This document shows, one piece after another, positions 35,068 to 45,476 of a stretch of DNA of 64,000 bases; within the stretch, counting starts at the first letter, position 1, and every line of letters begins with the position of its first letter. The notes under the pieces were generated by a model. It had not been told where the DNA came from. It saw only the letters and a list, made by a program, of their open reading frames with translations, and ran no database searches. The translations under genes were made by a program, and so were the position numbers. The DNA lies in contig JAEMBT020000003.1 of the NCBI GenBank assembly GCA_018873245.2, forward strand, positions 10,601,843 through 10,665,842, read 5' to 3'. This stretch comes from Archegozetes longisetosus. Taxonomy: Eukaryota > Arthropoda > Arachnida > Sarcoptiformes > Trhypochthoniidae.

Positions 35068-36160
35068 TTATAGGTAGTTAATTTATACCTTATATCCATT
35101 TTTTGAAATTTTAATTCAATTGAGTAACTCATTACAATAATAGGGGTGAATCCAGGTTAATGGGTATAAGGGGGTTCTCGACCGCCAAGTACGACACATA
35201 ATTGGTTCGTCAAGCTGAACATTATGATACCATACTTGACTACTCCCGACGCGAACCTGATCACTTCTGACCAATTCCCGATAGAATGGTCGACCCCACA
35301 AAGTGATATAACGTTGGACTCAGTATATCGAACTGAGCATTTTGATACCTCATCCGATAAGTTACCTCTAGTAGCTCTCGAGATATTCAACTTTAAACTT
35401 TTTAAAAGCTATTGTTTACAGAGGCCCGTTAGAGTCTACCACAATTCTCTCACACGTAACTCTTGACCTGACAATGTTCTTCTAGTTTACACCCCACCCC
35501 CACAAGCGCCACTCAGACCTGATCCCCTCGAAATTAGACAAACCTGGCTTTAAAAATTCGTAACCCAAACCAAACTTCGTATGAACCAAAGTGTAATAGG
35601 CCGCTTCACCACCTAATCTATTTTCCCTTCGTTCATACCAGGGTTGTTTGTGTGTCGACTCGAGAAATCCAGGTTTATACATTACTATGTACTAAAGCGG
35701 AGACATATCTCTGCAGTCAACAGCATTTTAGTAAAGTTTAAAAGTTGAATATCTCGAAAACTACTTGAGATAATTTATCAAGTGAAATATTAAAATGCTT
35801 AGTTCGATGTTCTGAGTCCAACGATATATCATTTGGCGGGATCGGTCAGTCCAATCGGGAATTAATTAGAAGTGGTCAGATTCAGGCCGAAAGTGATCAA
35901 GTTTGGTATCATAGTGTTCAGCACGACAAACTGAATCCAGTGATGTACCGTACTTGTAGCAGGGGTCGAGAACCTTCTTTGAACCATTAACCTGATCCAC
36001 TCCTATTGTAATGAGTTACTCAATTGAATTAAAATCTCAAAAAATGAATAAGGTATAAGTTTACTACTTAGCAGAAATTAAACCGATATTTCGGATACAC
36101 TTTTTATAAAGATTGTTTTAGTTATGTTTCATAAAAATCGGCGTCTTATCATTGGGAAAC

Positions 36161-38354
36161 CTTTATTGTCAGTGATTAGGGCCCACTCTCGACGACATTA
36201 CGCAAAGTTTAATACAATCTATAGCCTGATAAGGTTTAATAATATTCTACATTGAAAATGTTAGGAATTTTTCAGAGATAATGTTGGAAGAATTTTATGA
36301 GTAGAACACCATCTGGTAGTTATTAAGAAGCTCTTAAAATATTTTCACGGAGCGTATATTTGAAAAATGTTTTGCTTAATTAAAGCCCTGGTTTTAATCG
36401 ATAGGTAGACATTTGAAGAAATGTTAAATAGATGTACATTTGATAAACTTTCAAAGAAAATGTAACTTTTATTTAATACTTCTTTAAATAATGAGAACCA
36501 AAAATCTGTTCACTAGAGTAGATACAAACAGAAACATATTTTTGTCTAAGTTAAATTTGTCATCTTAAAGAACTATAGGAAACACCCACGTGAAGAAATA
36601 TTCAACTGATTTTGCTTTTAAAATGTATAAACCTTCATTTTATTCAATTAAATAAGTTTCAATTTAGAAACAAAAATGATCTCCCTTATTGAGAGTGCAT
36701 ACTTTGTTGCAACGGAAAAAACTAACATGGAAGTGACTTCTGAGGAGGTTAGATTCGAACTACTCTAATGTTAGTTTAAGCCATGTTATAGGTATTTTGG
36801 AAATTTCAAGTAAACTTAAATTTATCAATGTTTTAACTTTGGTGATTTACTCCATTGAGCTCTACTAACTTCTACTTTTTGTATTTTAAGCTTCTTAAAC
36901 TATGAAAACACTTCAGGGTTAAAACTTTTATGAACGTTTATTATAATTTATTTTGAATCAGAAACAAACAAATGTGATTTTAAGTTATTGTAGAGAAAAT
37001 TTATGTTTAGATCATTTATATAAATCAATGATGTAAGCTCGAACATAAGTTGTAATAAATCAATTGATATAATCAATATATTTGATAAAAACGTCTATAC
37101 TGTTGAATTTCTAATTATACAAGTGTTTTACAGTAAGAGTTTAAGTTTTGTATGATTTTGTTATATTTAATTCGATGAAAACATTCTAAATTTGGTTAAA
37201 ATTGGCTAGCGTTATTTGAGCGATAAGCATAAAATTCACTTGAACGGGCCAAAATACTGTTAAATAACAAATAAAACGTAATATTGTAAAATTTAAAAAA
37301 AATTTTGAACTATAGGAGCAGAAAAACGAGAAAAATATTTTATTATAGTAAGAAATTCTGAGTTATAATTGAAATACAATGCTGGACCATTTAAATTTTC
37401 TTTTAAAGTGTTAGAAATAAAGTTTAGTTTCTTTGAACTAAGCTTAGTTGAGATAGATTCAAATTTTGATATAAAGGGTTAATGATCTATACATTTTTTA
37501 TAAGTAAATTATTTAAATTTAAATATTTGTCATTCAAATTCAGATTATATAACTTTTCAGAAATTTACTTAAATAGCTTTTAGTAGCTATAATTAATCTT
37601 GATTTTTATCTAGCAAATATATTGCCGTCATTAAATTTTAAATTGATATAAAATATACATTAAAATAATTAGATTTTTTTCTTTTGTCGCCCAAATAGTC
37701 ACTTCGATTATAATAATTTTAAGGTGTCACTCGAGTTCATAAGCAGAAATGTTTATGTTAATTATAACGGAATGATCCATCAGATTAATGCCAAATCAAA
37801 TTGTCCAAATCTGATCTTCTCAGTTCAAGTTGCTTCCATATACTGTAAATGTTTCTTACTTCTATAAATGCAATGTTTCGTTCAATGTCTTAACTGCTAT
37901 TCTTTTCATAATGCATTGACGTCAAACACACTGATCTTATTTTACTTCTATAATACATGATCGAATACTACCATCTAAGTTCTTTATCTTTTTAAGTTAC
38001 TCAACAATTCTATAAATAGACTTTTGTAGAATTAGCTAGCTTTCTAGGATTGCATATGGAAGCCCTTTAGACTCTAGTTCAGCATTTTAATGCATATATA
38101 CATGTATATAAAATTTTTTTTCAGTTATTATTTTTTGAACCACTCAGGAATTTATGTAATTCTAATATTATGAATATGTTAAATGAAAATTTATTTTAGG
38201 CTATGAGATTATTAAAATTCAATATTTTCAATATATTGTGTGTCTGGTCAACAAGAAATGGTTTAGGCATTGTTGAAAAGGCGTGTTTCGATCAAGGTTC
38301 TCGCTAAAATGAATCCAACATCCACACAATCAAAACATTCTTTGTCGACTGGAA
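36161..38354. other. About 2.2 kb without a supported gene
   Basis: AT-rich, no open frame of interest and no repeat recognised up to the hAT target duplication at 38355. Confidence 0.5.
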
Positions 38355-38362
38355 CCTATCGG

Positions 38363-39074
38363 CAGGGTGACCAGGTTTTACTGAGCCGTTTCCTGGACTT
38401 TGAAAGTGTAAGGGGGGATCAAGTTAAATACCTTCGAGGAAAGTTTCAAAAATTAAAGTGTTATTTCGAAAATTGCAGTAGTTTCTTTAGTCAAAATTCC
38501 AATTAATGCATTTGAATGAGAAATCATGACAAAAATGAGACTATCGAAGAAAATTAAATCAAATTTTTGAATATTTATCATTAGATTTGGCATCTTTAAG
38601 TAGTTTAGGGTTTGAGGTGGGAAAACTTTAAATTTATTACATGTCATTGAAAATTGACTTTAGAGCAAACTTCAGCCTTAACCACACAAACATTCAAACG
38701 ATTTCTTTCATTAGTCCAGATATTCTTCATTACACTGAAAATTCGTTCTACGAAATCATTTCTAATAAAGATTGCTAAAACAGTTTCGATTATTTTTAGC
38801 AGATTTGGTTTGTTATAATTTTTCAATAATTATTCAAAAGAGAATGGACTCATTACAAGAGCACCATTGAACTGATTTATTGCTATTTACAGCGTTTGAC
38901 TAATAAGTGATTGAATAAAGTTAGTAAGAACACACAAAATTTTCATTCTTATATTTCGAAAAAAATTTTCCATTCTGGACGTCTCAATGTCAAGGAACGA
39001 TATCGCCCTAGACACAGCACAGATGTCTCTATTTCTGGACTATCCTGTCCGTTCCCGGACGCCTGGTCACCCTG
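38363..39074 (-). mobile_element. hAT element, 712 bp, perfect 8-bp target duplication
   Basis: Starts CAGGGTGACCAGG (38363-38375) and ends CCTGGTCACCCTG (39062-39074), a perfect 13-bp inverted repeat. It is flanked by the perfect duplication CCTATCGG (38355-38362 and 39075-39082). A hAT transposase C-terminal relic lies inside on the minus strand. The element is an internal-deletion derivative. The plus frame 38270-38506 runs from flanking DNA into the element and is not evidence of a gene. Confidence 0.94.
38644..38826 (-). pseudogene. hAT transposase C-terminal relic
   Basis: A 60-residue reading with ETVLAIFIRNDFVERIFSVM followed by KNIWTNERNRLNV and KAEVCSKVNF. This fits the hAT dimerisation motif (ERvFSxmxxxWTxeRNRL...kaelxxkxNF). 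The relic at 4976-4758 has the same arrangement, so both probably derive from related elements. A stop follows VNFQ and the rest of the gene is missing. Confidence 0.85.
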
Positions 39075-39082
39075 CCTATCGG

Positions 39083-41118
39083 AGACGCCATATAATGAAT
39101 AACTACAACATAACCAGAAAAATAAGTATTGTTGTGAATCACGCTCATCAAAAAATAAAATGTAGAAGAAACTGAGAGAAGTATTAGCTTAACTTAACTT
39201 AATAATTACAATAGCGTCATTTACAATACCTGGGCTATTAATATGTCTAAAGCAAAACATACCTATGGAACCCTCAGGTATGAAGAATAGAATCTGGTTA
39301 TCTAATAGGATACGAGAAACCAATTGGTAGGTGGTTATCATGAGATTTAAATGACAATAAATCAAAATCAAGTTTTTCAGTTTCAAATGCGAAAAGATTT
39401 TGAATATACTATGTTCAACTATAAAGCTTTACATCAATATTGAACTAAAAGTATTACTTTAAATAAAATTGAAAGTTTTATCGATATTTCAATATCTTGT
39501 TACTTATTGAACAAATTGCTTATTAAAAATAGAAAGTTCATAATGAAATACACTTATCGTATGGAATACAATAGTGTTAGAACATCAAATTTGAAGTAGA
39601 TCTCATATAAATAGAAAAATTGAAACCACTTTTTTTTAAGAAATATCTTAACTCATAGGTCTTTTATTATGCATTAAAATACTTTCTATATTGAATTCAA
39701 TATTAAAAGTATTTTTAATGCATAGTAATTAGCCTATTAGCTAAGACGTTTCTTCAAAAAGAGGATTCAATTGTATTAATTCCTAAACTTGATTAACAAT
39801 GAATTGTAGTTATATACCATCAAATCAAAAGTGGTTTGCTTTTTAGTTTAAATATATATTTGACTGTATATTACTTCAATTAGTGTATAGACTAAATGTG
39901 CTATTTTGAATAGTTAAAATGTGATTTGTACTATCGATCAAATAATCATGTGTCATATTTTGCGCTAAAAATAGGGATCACAATATCATATTTTAAAACT
40001 CTATTTCAACGTAAACTCAACAGCAATGAATGCATTATAAAAGTTGAGTTCTTAAAAAGTTTAATAGCAAATGTCATATAAAACATTAAATTTTTGTTGA
40101 CTGAATTTTTTAACATTCCCTGAGATCTATGCGCAAAAAATTGCGGGAAAATGCACATTTCGATACATAATTATTTGATTGATAGCACATATTAATCGCA
40201 TATAACTATCAATCATATAAAGTTTATATATGTTATGATTATGTTGAGTACAGTTCCCAATCAAAACCTTTGTTATGAAGAAAATTACATATCTTTAAAA
40301 ATGTACTTTGCTTTTGGAATTGATAGTTCATGTTGAAAATTTGAGTAAAGCTTTTTCTGTGTTTCTTTCCGCAAAACTAAGCCAACACTTCCATTTTGGG
40401 TATCAAACCGGAGAATACGTACTCGAATAGTAGCCTTGATTTATAATTATGGCTCTCCAACTTCCTATTTCTGCGAAAAATTGGAGAAGTTATGGCAAAG
40501 TTATTCTGAGAATCCTCAACTTTAGGAATAGTTGAACAATTGGTTCATAAAGATGAGCATAAATGACTTTAAGCCTCTTATTATTTAAGGAATAGAGCCA
40601 CAATATAATAGAAAGTAAAGAATTGTTGCATCATTCCTGATGGTGTTGTGATACTAGTGACTGAAACCTCAATCATCTTTATTCATCCAACTGTAACACT
40701 TAGTTCTCAGAGAAACCGGATTGGCTTTAGACTAAAATCTAAGCTATGGACTTGTTTGAGCATAAACTTGATCCATTTAAAAATAGCAGATTCTTGCATT
40801 AAAATTTCAATTTACAAAATATCAGACAATGCCTAACGAAAGTCAACAAAAATTGCTCGATAAAATTATTGGGATTCAGCTATTTTCGTGAATCAGACGA
40901 AAAAAATTTAATGTATTGGTAAACTGAAGCTCAAATTTCGGATTCTTTTATCGGATGCAGATAATAATGACATGCAATATTGAATATCATTGATTAGAAA
41001 AAATTGAAAAGTATGAAACATAGACGTAAACTCTAATATAGAATAGCTATGAAAAAATAAGTATTGAACATTTTGGAGAGTATTATTCCTTCAAATAATG
41101 TCTAATAAACTTCGAAAA
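39083..41118. other. About 2 kb, one AT-rich hairpin
   Basis: No gene supported. A near-perfect 57-bp palindrome lies at 39668-39724: arms TATGCATTAAAATACTTT and AAAGTATTTTTAATGCATA around a TTGAATTCAA centre. Small frames at 39386-39189 (-) and 40648-40836 (+) show no domain. Confidence 0.5.
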
Positions 41119-41535
41119 TATACGAAGGATAGGATCATCGATGATATGTCTAAGCTTTTAAAGGCGTTTTTTATTCATAAAGGAGTCAATATTTTGATTA
41201 AATAAATTTGAGCGCGAACAAAAAATTAATAATAAACTACCTAAACTTTATATAATAGAAAATTATTTTTGCGACTATTATTGGACTAATAGTTATCTTC
41301 GAAATACAAACGTTTAGCTTCTTTCGATGACTTAATACCGATTAATTTGATCAAAAAATTATCTGCTCGTTAAATATAATACAAAACGTTGTATATTTAG
41401 TGTTTATTTTAATTAAAAGTTTTATCAAATGAATTTTTTGTCCCACGATAGAGTATACGCTCATCTATTATGAGGAAAGTTTACTTCGTATTAAAAAGTC
41501 TCTGACATATCATTGATACTCCAATCATTCATATG
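41119..41535. mobile_element. Diverged second copy of the CGAAGGATAGGATCAT MITE
   Basis: Begins TACGAAGGATAGGATCATCG and follows the 21231-21635 element in order: ATTAAATAAATT, TTTTTGCGA, AAATGAATTTTTTGT and CTCTGACATATCATTGAT all recur. The right end has decayed (GATACTCCAATCATTCATAT where GATCCTATCCTTCG is expected) and abuts the hAT-type element at 41544. Confidence 0.75.
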
Positions 41536-41543
41536 CTTATATG

Positions 41544-42027
41544 TAGAGGATGATTCGAGAGTCGAGACTCTCGAGTCTCGCTCGAGAGTTCTAACTTTAA
41601 CTCTCGATCTCGATCGAATACAGTCGAGACTCTCGCGAGTTTCGAAAATTTTCAAAAATATCAATTTGAGATTAATTCTTAATTTACTAATGATTTTATC
41701 GCAATTGTAGTAATTTATGAAAGCATGGTCTGTAAAATACATCTATTTTGTGAGAATTGATATGTAGAACACCTCTATATGCGAAAGACTGACAAAAAAC
41801 ATGTTCTGCTAATTTAAGAAAATGTTCAGCTTTGAATCTCAATCTAGTCAATAAGTTAGTGTTTCTCGATAAAAATTACAAACACTTTAATAAATAATGA
41901 TTTCTTAATAAATGCATTATATTATTTTTATGGTATTCGAATAATAAAGATTTAGATAATTGAATGTTTATTTATTTCCATACTAAAAAAATTCGAGAGT
42001 AGAGACTTTCGGAAAAATCATCCTCTA
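41544..42027. mobile_element. hAT-type MITE with CGAGAGTC-rich end
   Basis: Starts TAGAGGATGATTC (41544) and ends ATCATCCTCTA (42027). It is flanked by the perfect 8-bp duplication CTTATATG (41536-41543 and 42028-42035). TAGAG fits the hAT terminal consensus. The left 110 bp are made of short palindromic units such as GAGTCGAGACTCTCGAG and CTCGATCTCGATCG; two diverged units sit near the right end (TTCGAGAGTAGAGACTTTCG). The mid-part is AT-rich and has no coding potential. The overlapping opposite frames of 83 and 65 residues come from the palindromic units. Confidence 0.9.
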
Positions 42028-42035
42028 CTTATATG

Positions 42036-42369
42036 TATATATACCTTTTCCTTTGCAAACTATAAGGCTCAACATTAATGACTAAAAAAGAGTTAGAACT
42101 CAACTTTGAACGAGTTGTTGAATCGGTAAATAATATTGAATTAATATAATAGTGGTTGTTATTCCAAAGAGTTATGACCCTCGAGTCTATAAATGGAGAA
42201 CTCAATTGAGGTTTCTGCTTCTCGAAATTTGAATAAATCAGCACAATTGAAGGAATTTTCACTAGACATTGCATATAAAATGATGTATAACTATACACAA
42301 TACAATACTTTGAGGATAGTTCCATCTAGGTCCTGCTCTTAATATTGATAAAAATGACATTTGATGGTT
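42036..42369. other. Short non-coding stretch
   Basis: A 98-residue minus frame (42325-42029) spans it and the MITE edge. It has no recognisable domain and an unremarkable composition; I do not support it as a gene. Confidence 0.4.
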
Positions 42370-42963
42370 TTTGGTATCCTGAATCTAATGGTGAAGGCCC
42401 GAAGTTGCGACGACAAACCGTTTCTGAGATATCGCACAAAATTATTAAAGAGGAAAACTTAAATTAACCTAACCAAATCTAACATGGTGATTATGATTTT
42501 TTCCTCTACATTTGAATATTCCAATCAAGCAAGCATCTTTAACCAAGAGCATATTTTTTTATGGCGGGTACACCATCTTGTAGAAGGTATAAGATTCAAC
42601 TAAGTTACCCATTAAATGCACGATTCTTTATTATTCAATGGTCTAATGGCTAGTTTGAATATATTTTAAAAATCAGTCATTATACCCAAAGGAGAAAACA
42701 GGATGGATGGGAATCGAATTCGGAACTTTTTTATTTAACGTAGAAGCCATAGCCACTACGCCAAGCCAACTGGAAGATGACGACGTCACTAAAATCCAAC
42801 TATTTATACCTAGTACTCTTTCAGGTGTATCTCTTAATGGCTAGTCATCAAAGAATGTGACCTTCGACTAGATTTTGTTAGGTTTTATGCTATATCTCAG
42901 AAGCGGTTTGTCATCGCAACATGAGACCTTCATCATTCGATTCAGAAGCTTCAAAAGCATAAA
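42370..42963. mobile_element. Element with TIRs of about 90 bp and a tRNA-like core
   Basis: Left 42370-42478 and right 42879-42963 are inverted copies. Matching words include CTGAATC(T/G)AATG(G/A)TGAAGG and GACAAACCG(T/C)TTCTGAGATAT. Between them, on the minus strand, lies a tRNA-like segment (about 42768-42703). No target duplication was established. It could be a MITE that captured a tRNA-like sequence or a SINE. Confidence 0.68.
42703..42768 (-). repeat. tRNA-like segment (SINE or tRNA relic)
   Basis: The minus strand reads GGCTTGGCGTAGTGGCTATG, close to the tRNA A-box (TGGCGTAGTGG), and about 30 bases later GAATTCGATTCCC, close to the B-box (GTTCGATTCC). Box order and spacing fit an internal Pol III promoter. 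The arms do not pair cleanly enough for a working tRNA, so a tRNA-derived SINE head or tRNA pseudogene is more likely. Confidence 0.55.
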
Positions 42964-43404
42964 ATATATCACTTTCGTCCAAATTGGAGACGGCAGCTAA
43001 ATAGAACTATAGCTAATACTTCATTAACTCAATATTTATTAACATTTAGGGCAAAAATAAATAAAATGCATTTTTCTAAAGCTAAATCTGCTTAAAGGAA
43101 CAACAAATTTTAAGAGAAGATTTAAAATACAGTATTTTCAGTATGCTGTGTGGTTTGTTTGTTTTAGTAGTCTTTTATACTCATAAGTATGAAATTGAAC
43201 ATGAATTTTGACAAATTATATTAAATTTTATAATTCATAACAATTTTAAGTCAAGGTTTATACTTGCAAGATTCTCGAGTCTCAACTCTTGTAACGACCG
43301 CTCATTTATAACAAATTAGTAGTTGGATTCTCATTGTTTTCATTAACATGAATTAAAGTGCTTTTCAAAGAAATCACATTGCTTTGTCTGAACCGATGGA
43401 CGTG
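42964..43404. other. Short non-coding stretch
   Basis: AT-rich, no feature seen. Confidence 0.5.
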
Positions 43405-43492
43405 ATGTAAACTCGTGGAGGTATAAATTTGCCTATTAAAGCTTCCATTTAAACAATATAGTAGGCAAATTCATACCGCCACGAATTTACAT
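43405..43492. mobile_element. 88-bp hairpin MITE
   Basis: Left arm starts ATGTAAACTCGTGGAGGTAT and right arm ends ATACCGCCACGAATTTACAT. About 31 bp pair, with four mismatches, and a 26-bp loop separates them. No target duplication is recognised. Similar size and shape to other short MITEs in the window but a different sequence. Confidence 0.75.
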
Positions 43493-44652
43493 TTGAATAA
43501 ATAATAAAGTAATTAATCTTTTATAACTGTTTTTACCAAGACTTTTCTACTGTGCCTAAAAGTATACTTTATAACAATATATTTACATATTTTTGCACAT
43601 CACTTAAAGGAATAGTATTCACTATTGAAAAGCATTGATTCGGCTGATCGGATTATACTTTCTCGGTCCAGTGAGAGCATAATTACTACTTGAATACAAA
43701 CTGAACAATAAGTTCCATATTTTGTTTGTACGAATGATAAAATGTGCCTATAGAAAAACAAACTTCGCTTTTAATAGAATGATATAGTGATCCAATTTAT
43801 TGAAGAAAGCATAATTTAGCAACAAGTTATACTTCAGTTATACAATGAGTCAAGTAAAGAGCTGAATTCGTAACTGTTGCCAGACACCAGACGATCGATA
43901 ATAAGGTTAGTAATATTCTACTTCCTGGTTCACTAGAATTCAAGGTCAGCATTGGATTACACGCTATATTAAACATTATTTATAGAAATTCTGTGTAGAA
44001 GTAGAAATGCATTTGTGAGAATAAACAAATTTTTTCAATAAATATAATACTCTTATTGGGTAAGAATATTTTCAATAGCTTTATTTTAGACTTAATATAT
44101 AACTTCTCCAATCATGTCCAAATAGAAATGAGATATTTATCTTAAAAATTATAGCTATCATTAATAGATTACTGATTAAGTTTTGAATTTCATTTAAGTA
44201 GGAGTGGTGACACACGTCAAACTTCATGTTATGGTCACGGGTAACAACTATATTCTAGGTACCAATTGTGGAATTATAGGATATTAAAATGAATTTATTT
44301 TAAATAAATTTCAATTGATCAGCACCTCTTATTTCATTTTCGGACTATTTAATAATGTACATCTGCGTAGCAACAAACAAAAAAGTGAGAGCACATAAGT
44401 ATTTTCAATAAAAGCATTTATTTCACGATAGATGTGCGGATCTGAGAGTTAAAAGTTTAGTATATGCTTTGCAACTAAGTAAAACAAGTAATGATTTCCA
44501 AAAAAACTCGACTGATAAGTGTCAGATGTGACGATATTCATTTTGTTCATTTTATCATTTATAACAAGTTAAGTTTTACAAGACTAGTACTCGAATAAGT
44601 TTATTTCTGAAAATTTAACATTTAATCAGAATACAAGTGATGCGAATACTAC
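43493..44652. other. About 1.2 kb without a supported gene
   Basis: AT-rich, no frame or repeat of interest. Confidence 0.5.
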
Positions 44653-44654
44653 TA

Positions 44655-45300
44655 AAGGGTTTATCATAACCTTTTGCGCAGGGGGTACAGCAAAAACTAA
44701 AAATGATAGAAACGCGGTTCAAATTTTAAAACATTCTTTATTATAAATGAGATTAATACACGTTCAATCAATAATTTGTATGTCCACCGTTTGCGTAGCC
44801 AACAGCCTGAAATCTTTCCGGATAAGATAAAAGCAGAGATTCAAATAACTCAGTATCATTTTCGAGAGATTGTAAGACTTCAGTTACGTGTCTGGTTAAG
44901 GTTTTAATTGAATATTTGTTCGGACCAGTGTCAGACAGTATCCGGGTTTCAATCTTATCTTTGATGATCGATCCAATGTGTTCGGCTGGATTTAAATCCG
45001 GCGAATTACCGGACCAAATGTCGTTACCCCAAAAGTCGATGTTACTTTCCCGAAGCAGCTGCTGAGTGGCTTTAGCTCTCATACAAGAAGCTTTACCGTG
45101 AACTAAAGTCACATCTTCAACGGAAAGAACATTTTCGCTATTTTGCAAAAAGGGAATGACTTTGTTTTGCAGAACTATTTCTCTGTCTAATTGTAACAAT
45201 TATTCTCGTTTAGAAAGTATATTAAAAAACAAGTTTCAAAAATTTATATCTATCGGTTATTGCTGTACCCTCCCCCATGCAAAGGTTATGATAAACCCTG
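44655..45300 (-). mobile_element. Internally deleted Tc1-like element
   Basis: Inverted ends: GGGTTTATCATAACC at 44657 continuing to GGGGTACAGCAA near 44692, and TTGCTGTACCC near 45259 to GGTTATGATAAACCCTG at 45300. TA flanks both sides (44653-44654 and 45301-45302), as expected for Tc1/mariner. The 646-bp element keeps only the C-terminal half of the transposase, on the minus strand. Confidence 0.88.
44768..45199 (-). pseudogene. Tc1-like transposase C-terminal half
   Basis: A 143-residue open frame (first codon TTG). IWSGNSPDLNPAEHIGSIIKD is the classic Tc1 block around the third catalytic residue (E of AEH). The second catalytic block reads TLVHGKASCMRAKATQQLL; the Asp normally found in L-V-x-D-N/G-A is absent (His-Gly), so the domain is inactive even where it is open. 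The N-terminal DNA-binding domain and first Asp are missing through an internal deletion. Confidence 0.88.
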
Positions 45301-45476
45301 TACAATCAATAAGCACTCCTTTATTGTTACTCTTTTTTGTAGATGAGTCTTACTGGTAAAAGTTCAAAATCAGATTCTTACTCATCGAATCCATTAATCA
45401 TAATCTTACACCAAAATTACTAAAGCAAAAAGGCACGATTAAGATATCCAAATTTCTTTGAACATATAGTGTACTA

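Larger units (their letters stand above)
33708..36160. mobile_element. Foldback element (arms about 450 bp) interrupted by a transposon
   Basis: Outer ends GTTTTCCAACGGTAAGACGC (33708) and GCGTCTTATCATTGGGAAAC (36160) are inverted copies. The right arm is continuous (about 35708-36160). The left arm is split: 33708-33796, then the IS630/Tc1-like transposon (33797-35067), then 35068 to about 35424. With the transposon removed, the left arm lines up with the right arm across the junction: TTTCTGCTG, then TAGTTAATTTATACC, pairs with TTTCTGCTAAGTAGTAAACTTATACC. The loop is about 283 bp. Short frames in the arms and loop (35116-35682, both strands) are not genes. Confidence 0.85.

Noticed and set aside
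34000..36160. Treating the 33.7-36.2 kb region as one transposon with two sets of ends
   Set aside because: The 19-bp ends at 33797 and 35067 and the restored arm match show two nested elements instead.
41491..41742. 83- and 65-residue opposite frames rich in Arg/Ser and Leu
   Set aside because: They translate the palindromic CGAGAGTC units of the hAT-type MITE.
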